DNA of 11,999 nt from assembly GCA_020847555.1 (NCBI GenBank), contig JADLBT010000342.1, forward strand, positions 1 to 11,999. Reading direction: 5' to 3'. How positions within the stretch are numbered: the first letter of the stretch is position 1; every line of letters begins with the position of its first letter. A program made the position numbers and the translations under genes. Source of the stretch: Gemmataceae bacterium (GTDB taxonomy: Bacteria > Planctomycetota > Planctomycetia > Gemmatales > Gemmataceae). This document shows positions 1-7,350 of the stretch, piece by piece. The notes under the pieces were generated by a model. That model saw only the letters and a program-made list of their open reading frames with translations. It was not told the origin of the DNA and made no database searches.

Positions 1-15
1 CTCACCCCGCGCTGT

Positions 16-52
16 CGCTTCGGGCTCGGACGGCGCCGGGCGCGGCGAAGCG
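16..52 (-). terminator. Possible weak hairpin after the DUF1080 gene
   Basis: CGCTTCG at 16-22 and CGAAGCG at 46-52 are a 7-base inverted repeat lying 12 bases past the DUF1080 stop codon, with a GC-rich inner segment. There is no T-tract. It could end the transcript, but in sequence this GC-rich such a repeat can occur by chance. Confidence 0.2.
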
Positions 53-64
53 GCCACAAAGACG

Positions 65-826
65 TTACTGCAACTCCTTAATCGCAATGTTGCGGAACTG
101 CACCAGGCTGGGCGGACCCTGCCAGCGGCCAGCCTTCGCGGTCCAGCTGCCGTGGTGCTGCAGGCCGATCGGCCCTTCCTGCGGCAGGCCCGGCAGCTGG
201 GCGTTCGCGATGACCTCCTTGCCGTTCAGCTTCACCCACAGCCGATCGCCTTTCACCTTGATCTCGAACGTGTTCCACTCGCCGCGCGGCCGGTCCGCGT
301 TCACCTTCGGCGTCACCGCGGCGCGCACCGCGGGCGGTTGTTTCTTGTCGGTCCGGTAGCCGTACACCTCGCCGGACCCGATCGGCCACATCCAGATGTT
401 GATCTGCGACTTGGGGGTGCCGCGCAGATAGATGCCCGAGTCGGCGTCGTCGATCTCAATGCGGATCTCCTTGCCGTCGGGATCCTTCTTGTGACTGCCG
501 TCGGGCAGAATGATCGGCACCTTGTTCTTGAAGCCCGGCTCGGTCTTCAGCCGCCAGTCGAGACGCAGCACGAAGTCCCGGTACGACTTCTCCGACCACA
601 GCGTCTTGTCGCCCTTGGCCTCGCTCCTGGCGTCGTAGTCGATCGCGCCCTTGACGACCTTCCAGTGCCCGTTGTCGCCCGCCGGCACCTTCCAGTTGGT
701 CAGATCCTTGCCGTTGAAGAGCTTCACGAATCCGTCCGACTGCTCGCCCGCGGACGTATCCGGAGCGGGGCTGGCGGACAGCGTGACGGCGGCCGCGGTC
801 AGAAGAAACCAGCGCAGGCGTGGCAT
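65..826 (-). CDS. Exported DUF1080 (3-keto-disaccharide hydrolase family) protein
   Basis: A 253-residue protein of the DUF1080 family, a concanavalin-like beta-sandwich that in characterised members hydrolyses 3-keto-glycosides. Seen here: a hydrophobic signal peptide at about residues 5-27, the family opening FNGKDLTNWK (37-46), DSGIYLRG (129-136), GPIGLQHHG (218-226) and the closing strand QFRNIAIKEL (243-252). The length is normal for a single-domain member. The frame stays open upstream to 994, but the ATG at 826 is chosen because an AGGAGG-type ribosome site lies just before it and the signal peptide begins there. The protein probably acts in the periplasm. It is divergent from the kinase gene, and no operon partner is visible on its downstream side. 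The family call is firm. The hydrolase activity and any specific substrate are inferred from the family, because many planctomycete DUF1080 paralogues are uncharacterised. Confidence 0.9.
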   Translation of the reverse strand: MPRLRWFLLTAAAVTLSASPAPDTSAGEQSDGFVKLFNGKDLTNWKVPAGDNGHWKVVKGAIDYDARSEAKGDKTLWSEKSYRDFVLRLDWRLKTEPGFKNKVPIILPDGSHKKDPDGKEIRIEIDDADSGIYLRGTPKSQINIWMWPIGSGEVYGYRTDKKQPPAVRAAVTPKVNADRPRGEWNTFEIKVKGDRLWVKLNGKEVIANAQLPGLPQEGPIGLQHHGSWTAKAGRWQGPPSLVQFRNIAIKELQ

Positions 827-929
827 GGGAGCCCTCCTCTTGGGGAAACACGACAGGTCACCACAAGGGGAGAGGGTACGCAAACGGGGCCGAAAGAGTA
901 GACCGCCCTCACCCTGGCCCCTACGCCGC

Positions 930-958
930 TTGTCGGACGCGACCGGGTGTGCAACAAT
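930..958 (+). promoter_or_regulatory. Possible sigma70-type promoter for the kinase gene
   Basis: Inside the 174-base divergent gap (827-1000), TTGTCG at 930-935 and AACAAT at 953-958 are 17 bases apart and each match the consensus at four of six positions. They would give a leader of about 35 bases before the ATG at 1001. The rest of the gap shows nothing clear beyond the DUF1080 ribosome site next to 826. Weak evidence. Confidence 0.25.
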
Positions 959-1000
959 CAGTTCCGTCGGCTCCCCGTCCTGCTCCCGGAGCATTTAGCC

Positions 1001-4000
1001 ATGCCGATCCTGCTCAATCTGTCGTCGCTGGCCCTCAAGCCGATGCTCGAAAGTGCCTGCAAGGCGGCCGGGTTCGCCGTCGGCGAAAACGCCTTCGACG
1101 GCGTGGTCAGGAAGTTCAGCCAGTTCTTCACCGATCACAGCCAGACCTTGCCGCTCGCCCTGCAGCGCGCCAACGACAACGCCTGGAAGGCGCTCGAGGT
1201 CGCGCTCGCCGGGGAGTCGATCTGGACCTGGCTCGACCGGGCCGACCAGAAGGCGTTTCGCCAGCAGGTGCGCGCTTTCCTCGACGTCACCCCGCTGGAA
1301 GGACTGCCGTCGCACGGACCGGAGTACCGCTCCGTCTGTCTGCGCGAATTGCGGACGGCGCGCAAGGCCGGCCTCCTCACCGCGGGCACCCTCGATCCGG
1401 CCGAGCTGACCCGTCAGGCCGAGACGTTCGCCCGGTTCGGCGACCCGCAAAGCCTCATCGCCGCGGAATGGCAGGCCCTCGACGGCCTGGCCGAGGAGCT
1501 GCGCCAGGCCGGGTATTCCAGCCTGGCCCGCCTGGTCGCCCTGCGCTCCGACCGCCCCGGCAGTACCGCCGTCCTCGTCGCCGGGGTGCGCTTCTTCTTC
1601 CGCCGCGAGGTCGAGACGGACCGCGAACTGTATCAGGGCCTCTCCTGGGCGAAGCTGGAGGAACTCGGCGGCGCCCTCGACCACGGGTTCACGCAGCTGA
1701 CGCAGTTCCTGGCCGAGCACGGCGACCGGCTGGAGGAGATGCTCGCGGAGGTGCAGCAGGCGGTCGCCCAGACGCACGGCGCCGTCCTCGACGTGGCGGC
1801 GGAGCAGCAGCGGCACGGCCAGCAGCTGCAGGAGATCTACCAGGCGGTCCAGGATCTGAAGCGGCGCCACGACATGGCGACCAGTGAGGTCCGACCGCGC
1901 GACAGCCTCGCCATCGGCGGCGAGTCCGAGCGGCGCGTTGTCAAGCTGGTGATCGAGAAGTTCCGCGCCCTGCCGGTCGAGCAGCAGCAGCGGCTGCCGG
2001 CCCTGCTTAACAGCCTCGCCCAGCTGGAGGTGGCGACAGGTGACTTCGATGCCGCCCAGCGCGACTTCGGCGCGGTCGCCGCCCTTGTCACCGACCGCCC
2101 GGCCCGCGCCGAGGCGCACTGGAACCTCTACGGCGCCGCCCTGGAAAAGGGCGACTGGGCGGCCGGACTCGACGCGCTGAAGCAGGCCGCCGAGCTGGAC
2201 CCGGCCCGGTTCGCGCCGTTCCCGCTGGGCAAGTACGAGCCGGAACGCATCCTCGGCGCGGGCGGGTTCGGCGTCGCCTTCCTGTGCCGCAACCGTCACT
2301 CCGGCAGCCGCGTCGTCGTCAAGGCGCTGCGCACCGACAGCCTGGAACGCCAGGTCGCCGACGTGTTCCGCGAGGCGCGCGTGCTGGAGGAGCTGGACGA
2401 CGCCGCGATCATTCGCCTGCGTGACTGTGATTACGCCGATCCCGGCCAGACGCGACCGTACCTCGTCATGGACTATTTCGAGGGGCTTACTCTGGAGGAC
2501 CACGTCGAGAAGCACGGCCCGCTGACAGCCGACCAGCTCCTCGTGCTGGCCCGACCAGTGGTCGAGGCGCTGCGGGCGGCCCACGGCAAGGGTATCCTGC
2601 ATCGCGACGTCAAGCCGGCCAACCTCCTCGTGCGCCAGGAGAACGGCGGGTGGCGCGTCAAGCTGATTGACTTCGGCCTGGCGCTCCGCCAGAGCGTGCT
2701 GAGTTCGACGGTCGCGAACAGTGCCCGGGCGCAGACGGTCACGGGATACCGTATCGTCGGCACGCTCGACTACGCGGCGCCCGAGCAGATGGGGCGGTTG
2801 CCCGGCGTGGCGGTCGGGCCGCCGACGGACGTGTACGGCTTCGGCAAGACGTGCTGCTACGCGCTGTTCAAGACGACGCAGCCGCTGCGCAAACACTGGC
2901 GCGAGATCCCCGAGCCGCTCGCCGACCTGCTGGAGCAGTGCCTGCAGGAGGCGCCCGGCGACCGCCTGGCCGGCTTCGACGCGGTACTCGAAGGGTTGAA
3001 CGCCCTGGCTCCTCGGCCCGTGCCGGTAGCGCCCACGCCGGTCCCGGTCTCGCGGCCCGAGCCCGTCCCGGTGCCGGAGGCGCCCGCGAATCCGCGCGAG
3101 CGCTGGTGGGCGACAGATCAGGGCGGCGCCGGCGAGGCGCTCTGCCTGGAAGGGCACACCGACGCGGTGCTGGCGGTCGCGTTTTCGCCCGACGGTCGGC
3201 ACGTCCTCTCGGGCGGGGCCGACGGGACGGTGCGCCTCTGGAACGTGGAGAGCGGCGAGGAAAGCGGCTGCATGCTCGGCCACCGCGACAAGGTCTGGGC
3301 GGTTGCGTTCGCGCCCGACGGCAAGCGGGCCGTCAGCGCCGGCAAGGACAAGACGGTGCGGCTATGGGATCTGGAACGCGGCCGCGAGGCACGCTGCTTC
3401 GAGGGGCGCACCAACCGCAGCGTCGCCCTGTCGCCGGACGGGCAGCTCGCCGTCACCGGCAGCCTGTCTGACGGGATGGTGCGGCTGTGGCAGGCCGACA
3501 CCGGCCGCGAAACGGCGCGCTTCAAGGGGCACATGAGCTGGGTGCTGGCGGCCGCGTTCACGCCGGACAGCCGGGCCGTCCTGACCGCCAGCGCCGACGG
3601 GACGGTGCGCCTGTGGGAGGTGGCGAGCGGGCGCGAACTGCGCCGCCTGCAGGGCCACAAGGACCAGGTGCTCAGCGTGGCCGTCTCGGGGTCGCGACGG
3701 CAGGCCCTCTCCGGCAGCGCCGACCAGTCGGTGCGCCTGTGGGATCTCAGGAACAGCAAGGAGGTGCGCAGCTTCGAGGCGGTTGCCGATCAGGTGTGGA
3801 GTGTCGCCTTCTCGCCGGACGGGCGCTTCGGCCTGTGGGAGTGCGCCGATCCGTCCGCCCTGCAGCGGCCCGGCCAGCTGTGGGAAAGCGCCAACTGGGT
3901 GCTGGTGCTGTGGCACCTCGACAGCGGCAAGGAAGTCCACCGCTTCCGCGGGCACACGTCGAAGATCATGAGCGTCGCGTTTAGCCCTGACGGCCGGTTG

Positions 4001-4054
4001 GCGGTGTCGGGCAGCATGGACAGGACGGTGCGCGTCTGGCCGGTGCCGGGGTGA
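1001..4054 (+). CDS. Soluble Ser/Thr protein kinase with N-terminal helical/TPR region and C-terminal WD40 propeller
   Basis: A 1017-residue multidomain protein. Residues 1-225 are helical and not assigned to a known domain. Residues 227-293 are rich in Q, E and L and look like a coiled coil. Two TPR-like helix pairs span about 330-403. The Hanks-type kinase spans about 413-668: glycine loop GAGGFGV 419-425, ATP-anchoring K441, probable helix-C E458, catalytic HRDVKPAN 534-541, metal-binding DFG 557-559 and APE 593-595. All key residues are present, so it should be active. A proline/valine linker (671-695) leads to seven WD40 repeats from about 715 to the end, enough for one closed propeller. 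There is no membrane segment, unlike PknB-type receptors, so it should be cytosolic. ATG 1001 is preferred to 947 because GGAG sits 9 bases upstream. Fusions of kinase and WD40 are known in planctomycetes. The target and signal are unknown. Confidence 0.93.
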   Translation: MPILLNLSSLALKPMLESACKAAGFAVGENAFDGVVRKFSQFFTDHSQTLPLALQRANDNAWKALEVALAGESIWTWLDRADQKAFRQQVRAFLDVTPLEGLPSHGPEYRSVCLRELRTARKAGLLTAGTLDPAELTRQAETFARFGDPQSLIAAEWQALDGLAEELRQAGYSSLARLVALRSDRPGSTAVLVAGVRFFFRREVETDRELYQGLSWAKLEELGGALDHGFTQLTQFLAEHGDRLEEMLAEVQQAVAQTHGAVLDVAAEQQRHGQQLQEIYQAVQDLKRRHDMATSEVRPRDSLAIGGESERRVVKLVIEKFRALPVEQQQRLPALLNSLAQLEVATGDFDAAQRDFGAVAALVTDRPARAEAHWNLYGAALEKGDWAAGLDALKQAAELDPARFAPFPLGKYEPERILGAGGFGVAFLCRNRHSGSRVVVKALRTDSLERQVADVFREARVLEELDDAAIIRLRDCDYADPGQTRPYLVMDYFEGLTLEDHVEKHGPLTADQLLVLARPVVEALRAAHGKGILHRDVKPANLLVRQENGGWRVKLIDFGLALRQSVLSSTVANSARAQTVTGYRIVGTLDYAAPEQMGRLPGVAVGPPTDVYGFGKTCCYALFKTTQPLRKHWREIPEPLADLLEQCLQEAPGDRLAGFDAVLEGLNALAPRPVPVAPTPVPVSRPEPVPVPEAPANPRERWWATDQGGAGEALCLEGHTDAVLAVAFSPDGRHVLSGGADGTVRLWNVESGEESGCMLGHRDKVWAVAFAPDGKRAVSAGKDKTVRLWDLERGREARCFEGRTNRSVALSPDGQLAVTGSLSDGMVRLWQADTGRETARFKGHMSWVLAAAFTPDSRAVLTASADGTVRLWEVASGRELRRLQGHKDQVLSVAVSGSRRQALSGSADQSVRLWDLRNSKEVRSFEAVADQVWSVAFSPDGRFGLWECADPSALQRPGQLWESANWVLVLWHLDSGKEVHRFRGHTSKIMSVAFSPDGRLAVSGSMDRTVRVWPVPG

Positions 4055-4064
4055 CCTTGCTGGC

Positions 4065-4123
4065 GTGCCGCTTGGGGCCTGGCGGGACGCGGCTGCGCCC
4101 TCCCGCCAGGCCGCAAGCGGCAC
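4065..4123. terminator. Long hairpin between convergent genes, likely bidirectional terminator or palindromic repeat
   Basis: Arms 4065-4087 and 4101-4123 are 23 bases each and complementary except for one G-G mismatch (4075 against 4113), around a 13-base loop. The repeat fills most of the 79 bases between the kinase stop and the rhomboid stop. The position suits a bidirectional terminator, but no T-tract follows on either strand, so a dispersed palindromic repeat is an alternative. Confidence 0.65.
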
Positions 4124-4133
4124 CGTCCCCCGC

Positions 4134-5651
4134 CTACTTTCGCACCAGGCCATACACCTGCGAGGCGCGTAACTGATCGCTCAATTCGTCCAGTCGTTCC
4201 AACCGCATTTGCAGGGCACCGGCCCGCTCGCGCGTCCAGCGTTCGGGCGGGTCGAGCGCCGCGGCGAACTCCTCGGCAAACAGAGAACCGACCCGCGCAT
4301 ACTCGACGGCGACCTGCGTGAACTTCCGGACGGTGCGGCTGGAGAAGGGACCCGCCTTCCGAAGGCTATCGGCGTACCCCTGCAACCTGGTCGAAGCCTT
4401 CTGGAACGCGGCAGCCGCTTCCCTGGCCGCCTGGGGGTCGTCGGCCGGTTTCCTGTCCCCTCCCAGGTACGACCGTCCGTGTTCGCGGTAAACCTGGTCG
4501 ATGGTCCCGTTCGTCTTCCACAACAGCGTCGCGTACTCCTTGCGGAAGGTTTCCACGTCCGGGGTGTCGGCCGCGACCTGCTCGGGGAGCGACAGCCACA
4601 GCAGCCCGATTGCCAGCACCGGCACGGCTGCCACACCCAGCGCGCCCAGCCACCGCTGCGCCCCGCGGCCGAAGCGGTTGTAGTTCATCGGCACCGACGC
4701 CAGCACGCCCGCCACCGCGCCGCCCAGGTGTCCGGCCCAGCTCACGCGCGGAAGCAGGCTGATGAACACGATCAGGAACACATTCGTCATGATGTTCCGC
4801 ATCCACTCGGACGCCAGCCGCGGCGGCAGGTACGTCTTGTTCATCGTCACCCAGACGGCCATCGTCCCAAGCAGGCCGCACAGGCAGCCGGACGCCCCGC
4901 CCATCAGCACGGAGGGTTCGACCAGAATCTGCGCCACCCCGCCGCCCAGCCCGGAGATCAGGTAGATCGCGAGATAGCGCCACGACCCCCACAGGGTTTC
5001 CGCCACCGCCCCCAGCGAGTACAGCACGAACATGTTCATCGCCAGGTGGATGACGCCGATGTGAACGAAGCTGTAGGACAGCAGCCGCCACCACTGCCCG
5101 TCGAGCAGGTAGTCGATTCTCAGCAGGCCGGTTTCGGCCCGGATCTGCATCACGCGCGCGTCGCCGTCCATGCCGAAGTAAGCGCCGCCCACCCCCTGCT
5201 GCGATGCGAGAAAGAAGCCGTAGACGAAGACGGCGATGTTGAGGAACAGGAGGGTTTGCGTGACGACCGGGCGCGGCGGGTTGAGCAGGGCGGTGCGGAT
5301 CGCCTCGCCGCGGTCCCAGGCGGTCTCGGTCCCTCGGAGCGACGGCGGGCCGGCCTCCGGCGCGGCGGGCCGGCGGGACAGATCCTTCCCCTCGCGCAGG
5401 CGGGCGAGCAACCGTGGGTTGTCGAGCACCTCGGCCCCGAGTGGGGTCAGGGTGTAGCCCTGGCCGCGCCCCTGCACCCAGTCGGTCAGCCGCACCAGGC
5501 TGGCCAGGCGCAGGTGATCCAGACCGGCGTCGATGGCGTGGCGCGCCACGCCAGGTGCCTGGGCGTAGGCGGCCGGATACCAGGGCTCGGCCCCGGACGC
5601 GGCCACGTCGCGCAGCACCATCTCGATCAGGCTTGTCGATACCTCGGCCAT
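4134..5651 (-). CDS. Rhomboid-family intramembrane serine protease with winged-helix-like N-terminus
   Basis: A 505-residue membrane protein. Rhomboids cleave membrane-anchored proteins within or near the bilayer. Residues 3-85 resemble a winged helix, with a wing-like YTLTPLGAEVL near 67-77. The rhomboid core follows with about seven hydrophobic segments between 129 and 355. Its hallmarks are visible: HxxxxHxxxN (H197, H202, N206), the nucleophile S254 in GGASG and the catalytic H308 in WAGHLGG, so it should be active. Residues 358-505 are soluble, helical and charged, and I do not recognise them. The first in-frame start is GTG 5657, but ATG 5651 has an AAGGG ribosome site at better spacing. 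A consensus TATAAT lies upstream. The gene is convergent with the kinase. Catalytic class is confident. The regulatory meaning of the N-terminal domain is inference. Confidence 0.9.
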   Translation of the reverse strand: MAEVSTSLIEMVLRDVAASGAEPWYPAAYAQAPGVARHAIDAGLDHLRLASLVRLTDWVQGRGQGYTLTPLGAEVLDNPRLLARLREGKDLSRRPAAPEAGPPSLRGTETAWDRGEAIRTALLNPPRPVVTQTLLFLNIAVFVYGFFLASQQGVGGAYFGMDGDARVMQIRAETGLLRIDYLLDGQWWRLLSYSFVHIGVIHLAMNMFVLYSLGAVAETLWGSWRYLAIYLISGLGGGVAQILVEPSVLMGGASGCLCGLLGTMAVWVTMNKTYLPPRLASEWMRNIMTNVFLIVFISLLPRVSWAGHLGGAVAGVLASVPMNYNRFGRGAQRWLGALGVAAVPVLAIGLLWLSLPEQVAADTPDVETFRKEYATLLWKTNGTIDQVYREHGRSYLGGDRKPADDPQAAREAAAAFQKASTRLQGYADSLRKAGPFSSRTVRKFTQVAVEYARVGSLFAEEFAAALDPPERWTRERAGALQMRLERLDELSDQLRASQVYGLVRK

Positions 5652-5702
5652 CGTCACCCTTCCCGTCTAGCATCCGCGGGCAGTTGGCTTGGGGCTAGCG
5701 GT

Positions 5703-5708
5703 ATTATA
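5703..5708 (-). promoter_or_regulatory. Consensus -10 box (TATAAT) for the rhomboid gene
   Basis: On the minus strand 5708-5703 reads TATAAT exactly, in otherwise GC-rich DNA between two genes. Transcription would start near 5696 and give a leader of about 45 bases before ATG 5651. No good -35 box is visible 16-18 bases further upstream, so an extended or activator-dependent promoter is possible. Confidence 0.45.
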
Positions 5709-5743
5709 CAGAGTCCGGCGCGTGTACCTGCGGCCGGAACGGG

Positions 5744-6823
5744 TCACTCGACGCGGTACTTCGCCACCTTCCGCTCGTCAACCGCCACCCCGAGCCCCGG
5801 CCCCTCCGGCACCGGCATGAAGCCGCGCTCGATCCGGTGCAGCGGTTCAATTATGTCGTCCTCCAGGCCGTAATACGTGCAGTCGTTCGCCAGCGTGAAC
5901 CCGGGCGAGCTGGCGACGACGTGCAGCATGGCGGCCGTCTTCAGGCCCAGGTCATGCGCGCAGTGGAACACGCACGGCACGCCCGCCGCCTCGCCCAGCG
6001 TCGCCACCTTCTTCACCGCCAGGATGCCGCCGCACTGGTATGTGTCCGGCAGCAACACGTCGGCGGCGCCGAGCTGGAGGATTTGCAGGACGATGTCGAG
6101 GGTGGTCACCGATTCGTTGAGGGCGATCGGCGTTTTCGTGCGGCGGCGCAGGCGGGCGGCGTCGCCGATCAGGCCGAGCGGCATCGGCTGCTCGAAGTAC
6201 TCCAGATGGTATTGCTCCAGGTCGCGCGCCAGCGGAAACGCCACCTCGGGAGCGTAGCCCTGGTTCGGGTCGATGCGCAGCTTGAGCCGGTCGCCGACGC
6301 CGTCGCGAATACCGCGCACCATCTCGAGATCTTCCTCGGCGCGGCGGCCGGCCTTGGTCTTGAGTGTGGTGAAGCCCTGCTCCAGGTAGCCGCGAGCGAT
6401 GGCCTTCGCCTCATCGTAGGGGCGGATGCCCATGCATGCGGCCAGCTCGACGCGCTGCCGCACCGCTCCACCGAGGAGCCTGTACAGCGGCTGCCGCGTG
6501 GCGTGGCCGATCAGATCCCACATCGCCATCTCGACGGCGCTGGCGAGGAACGGGCCGAGGGTGTTCTCGGCGTACCACGCCTCCACGGCGAACGGGTCGC
6601 GGCCGACGACCTGCGGGCGCAGGCGGTCCGTCGGCGTGCCCTCGAAGGACTTGCTGAGCCAGTCCACAGGAGTTTCGCCCCAGCCGACAAGGCCGGCGTC
6701 GGTCTCCAGGCGCACGAGCAGGGCGTCCTTGGCGGACGTTGCCCGGTAGCGCGACTGGTAGGGGGCGATGGGCGGTTTCTGCGGGATGCGGACGCTCACG
6801 GCATCGAGTCGGGTGATCTTCAT
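5744..6823 (-). CDS. Enolase-superfamily enzyme (mandelate racemase/muconate lactonizing enzyme family)
   Basis: A 359-residue enzyme with the family's N-terminal capping domain (about 1-120) and (beta/alpha)-barrel. Such enzymes abstract the proton alpha to a carboxylate using Mg2+, and do racemisation, sugar-acid dehydration or cycloisomerisation. Visible residues: K155-x-K157 on strand 2, metal ligands D185 (RIDPNQ), E211 (FEQP) and E237 (LNES), then D260 and H287. The D and H are 27 residues apart, the same spacing as the Asp-His dyad of mandelate racemase, which favours the racemase/sugar-acid dehydratase side over a muconate lactonizing enzyme. A TTG at 6859 would add 12 residues. ATG 6823 is chosen because the domain begins MKITRLDAV. 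The bases before it are pyrimidine-rich with no Shine-Dalgarno site. No signal peptide, so cytosolic. The substrate cannot be told from sequence; a sugar acid is plausible given the neighbours. Confidence 0.88.
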   Translation of the reverse strand: MKITRLDAVSVRIPQKPPIAPYQSRYRATSAKDALLVRLETDAGLVGWGETPVDWLSKSFEGTPTDRLRPQVVGRDPFAVEAWYAENTLGPFLASAVEMAMWDLIGHATRQPLYRLLGGAVRQRVELAACMGIRPYDEAKAIARGYLEQGFTTLKTKAGRRAEEDLEMVRGIRDGVGDRLKLRIDPNQGYAPEVAFPLARDLEQYHLEYFEQPMPLGLIGDAARLRRRTKTPIALNESVTTLDIVLQILQLGAADVLLPDTYQCGGILAVKKVATLGEAAGVPCVFHCAHDLGLKTAAMLHVVASSPGFTLANDCTYYGLEDDIIEPLHRIERGFMPVPEGPGLGVAVDERKVAKYRVE

Positions 6824-6861
6824 AGGGAGGAAGGTATCCCGCCTGCGCCCGCCGGGCAACG

Positions 6862-6903
6862 AAAAAGCGACCGGCCCGGGGTGCGGTCAGTGGTGCCCCG
6901 GCC
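6862..6903 (-). terminator. Possible intrinsic terminator at the end of the DUF983 gene
   Basis: On the minus strand a GC stem formed by 6903-6896 and 6881-6873, with one bulge, encloses the DUF983 stop codon and is followed after six bases by five Ts (6866-6862). The spacer is long for a standard terminator and the stem is imperfect. Confidence 0.3.
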
Positions 6904-7246
6904 AGGCCCAACGGTCGAAGTGGATCCAGAGGACGCGCGAGTAGCGGAACACGATCGGCACGATGGGGAGGTAGGCGGCGGTCGCCAGCAGGACGAGTGT
7001 CCCCAGATCCCACGTCGGCAGGAGCAGGGTTCCCAGCCACATCAGCAGCCCGAGGCAGACGATCGACATCCCGTAGCTGATGTACATCGCGCCCAGGAAG
7101 TACCCCTCCTCGCGCTCGAAGGACAGGCCGCAGAGCGGGCAGGCGGGGTTCGTCCGCACCAGGCTACCGAACACGCGACCCTGACGGCACCGCGGGCAGC
7201 GCTGGCGCAGGATCGCCCAGAAACGACTGCCGGCGGCGGTACTCAT
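6887..7246 (-). CDS. DUF983 family zinc-ribbon membrane protein
   Basis: A 119-residue protein of the DUF983 family. The N-terminus has two CxxC pairs (C17/C20 in CPRCRQG and C36/C39 in CPLCG), probably a zinc ribbon. The conserved FEREEGYFLGAMYISYG (43-59) leads into two hydrophobic membrane segments at about 52-76 and 82-102. Length and motif order are those of the full family. ATG 7246 has AAAGG eight bases upstream, and the more upstream start in the same frame lacks family sequence. The gene lies between the TIM-barrel gene and the enolase-superfamily gene on the same strand, with gaps of 104 and 63 bases. The biochemical function of the family is not established. Family assignment is confident. 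Confidence 0.88.
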   Translation of the reverse strand: MSTAAGSRFWAILRQRCPRCRQGRVFGSLVRTNPACPLCGLSFEREEGYFLGAMYISYGMSIVCLGLLMWLGTLLLPTWDLGTLVLLATAAYLPIVPIVFRYSRVLWIHFDRWAWPGHH

Positions 7247-7350
7247 CGCGGGGCCTTTCGGGTAAGGCGAGCGGCAGGATGGTGCGCCATCGGGTCGCGG
7301 CACCGGCATGGCCGCGGATGCCGGGCGCTGGATCTCTGTGGCCCGTTCCT

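Noticed and set aside
827..994. Upstream extension of the DUF1080 gene to 994
   Set aside because: It would place 56 non-family residues before the signal peptide and ignore the strong ribosome site before 826.
995..3283. Open frame of 762 codons antisense to the kinase gene
   Set aside because: High GC leaves the opposite frame open. Its translation is low-complexity R/A/L/E-rich without any family motif, while the plus-strand frame has full kinase motifs.
4209..5873. Open frame of 554 codons antisense to the rhomboid gene
   Set aside because: The translation is rich in R, H, Q and P with no domain, and the minus-strand frame encodes an intact rhomboid core.
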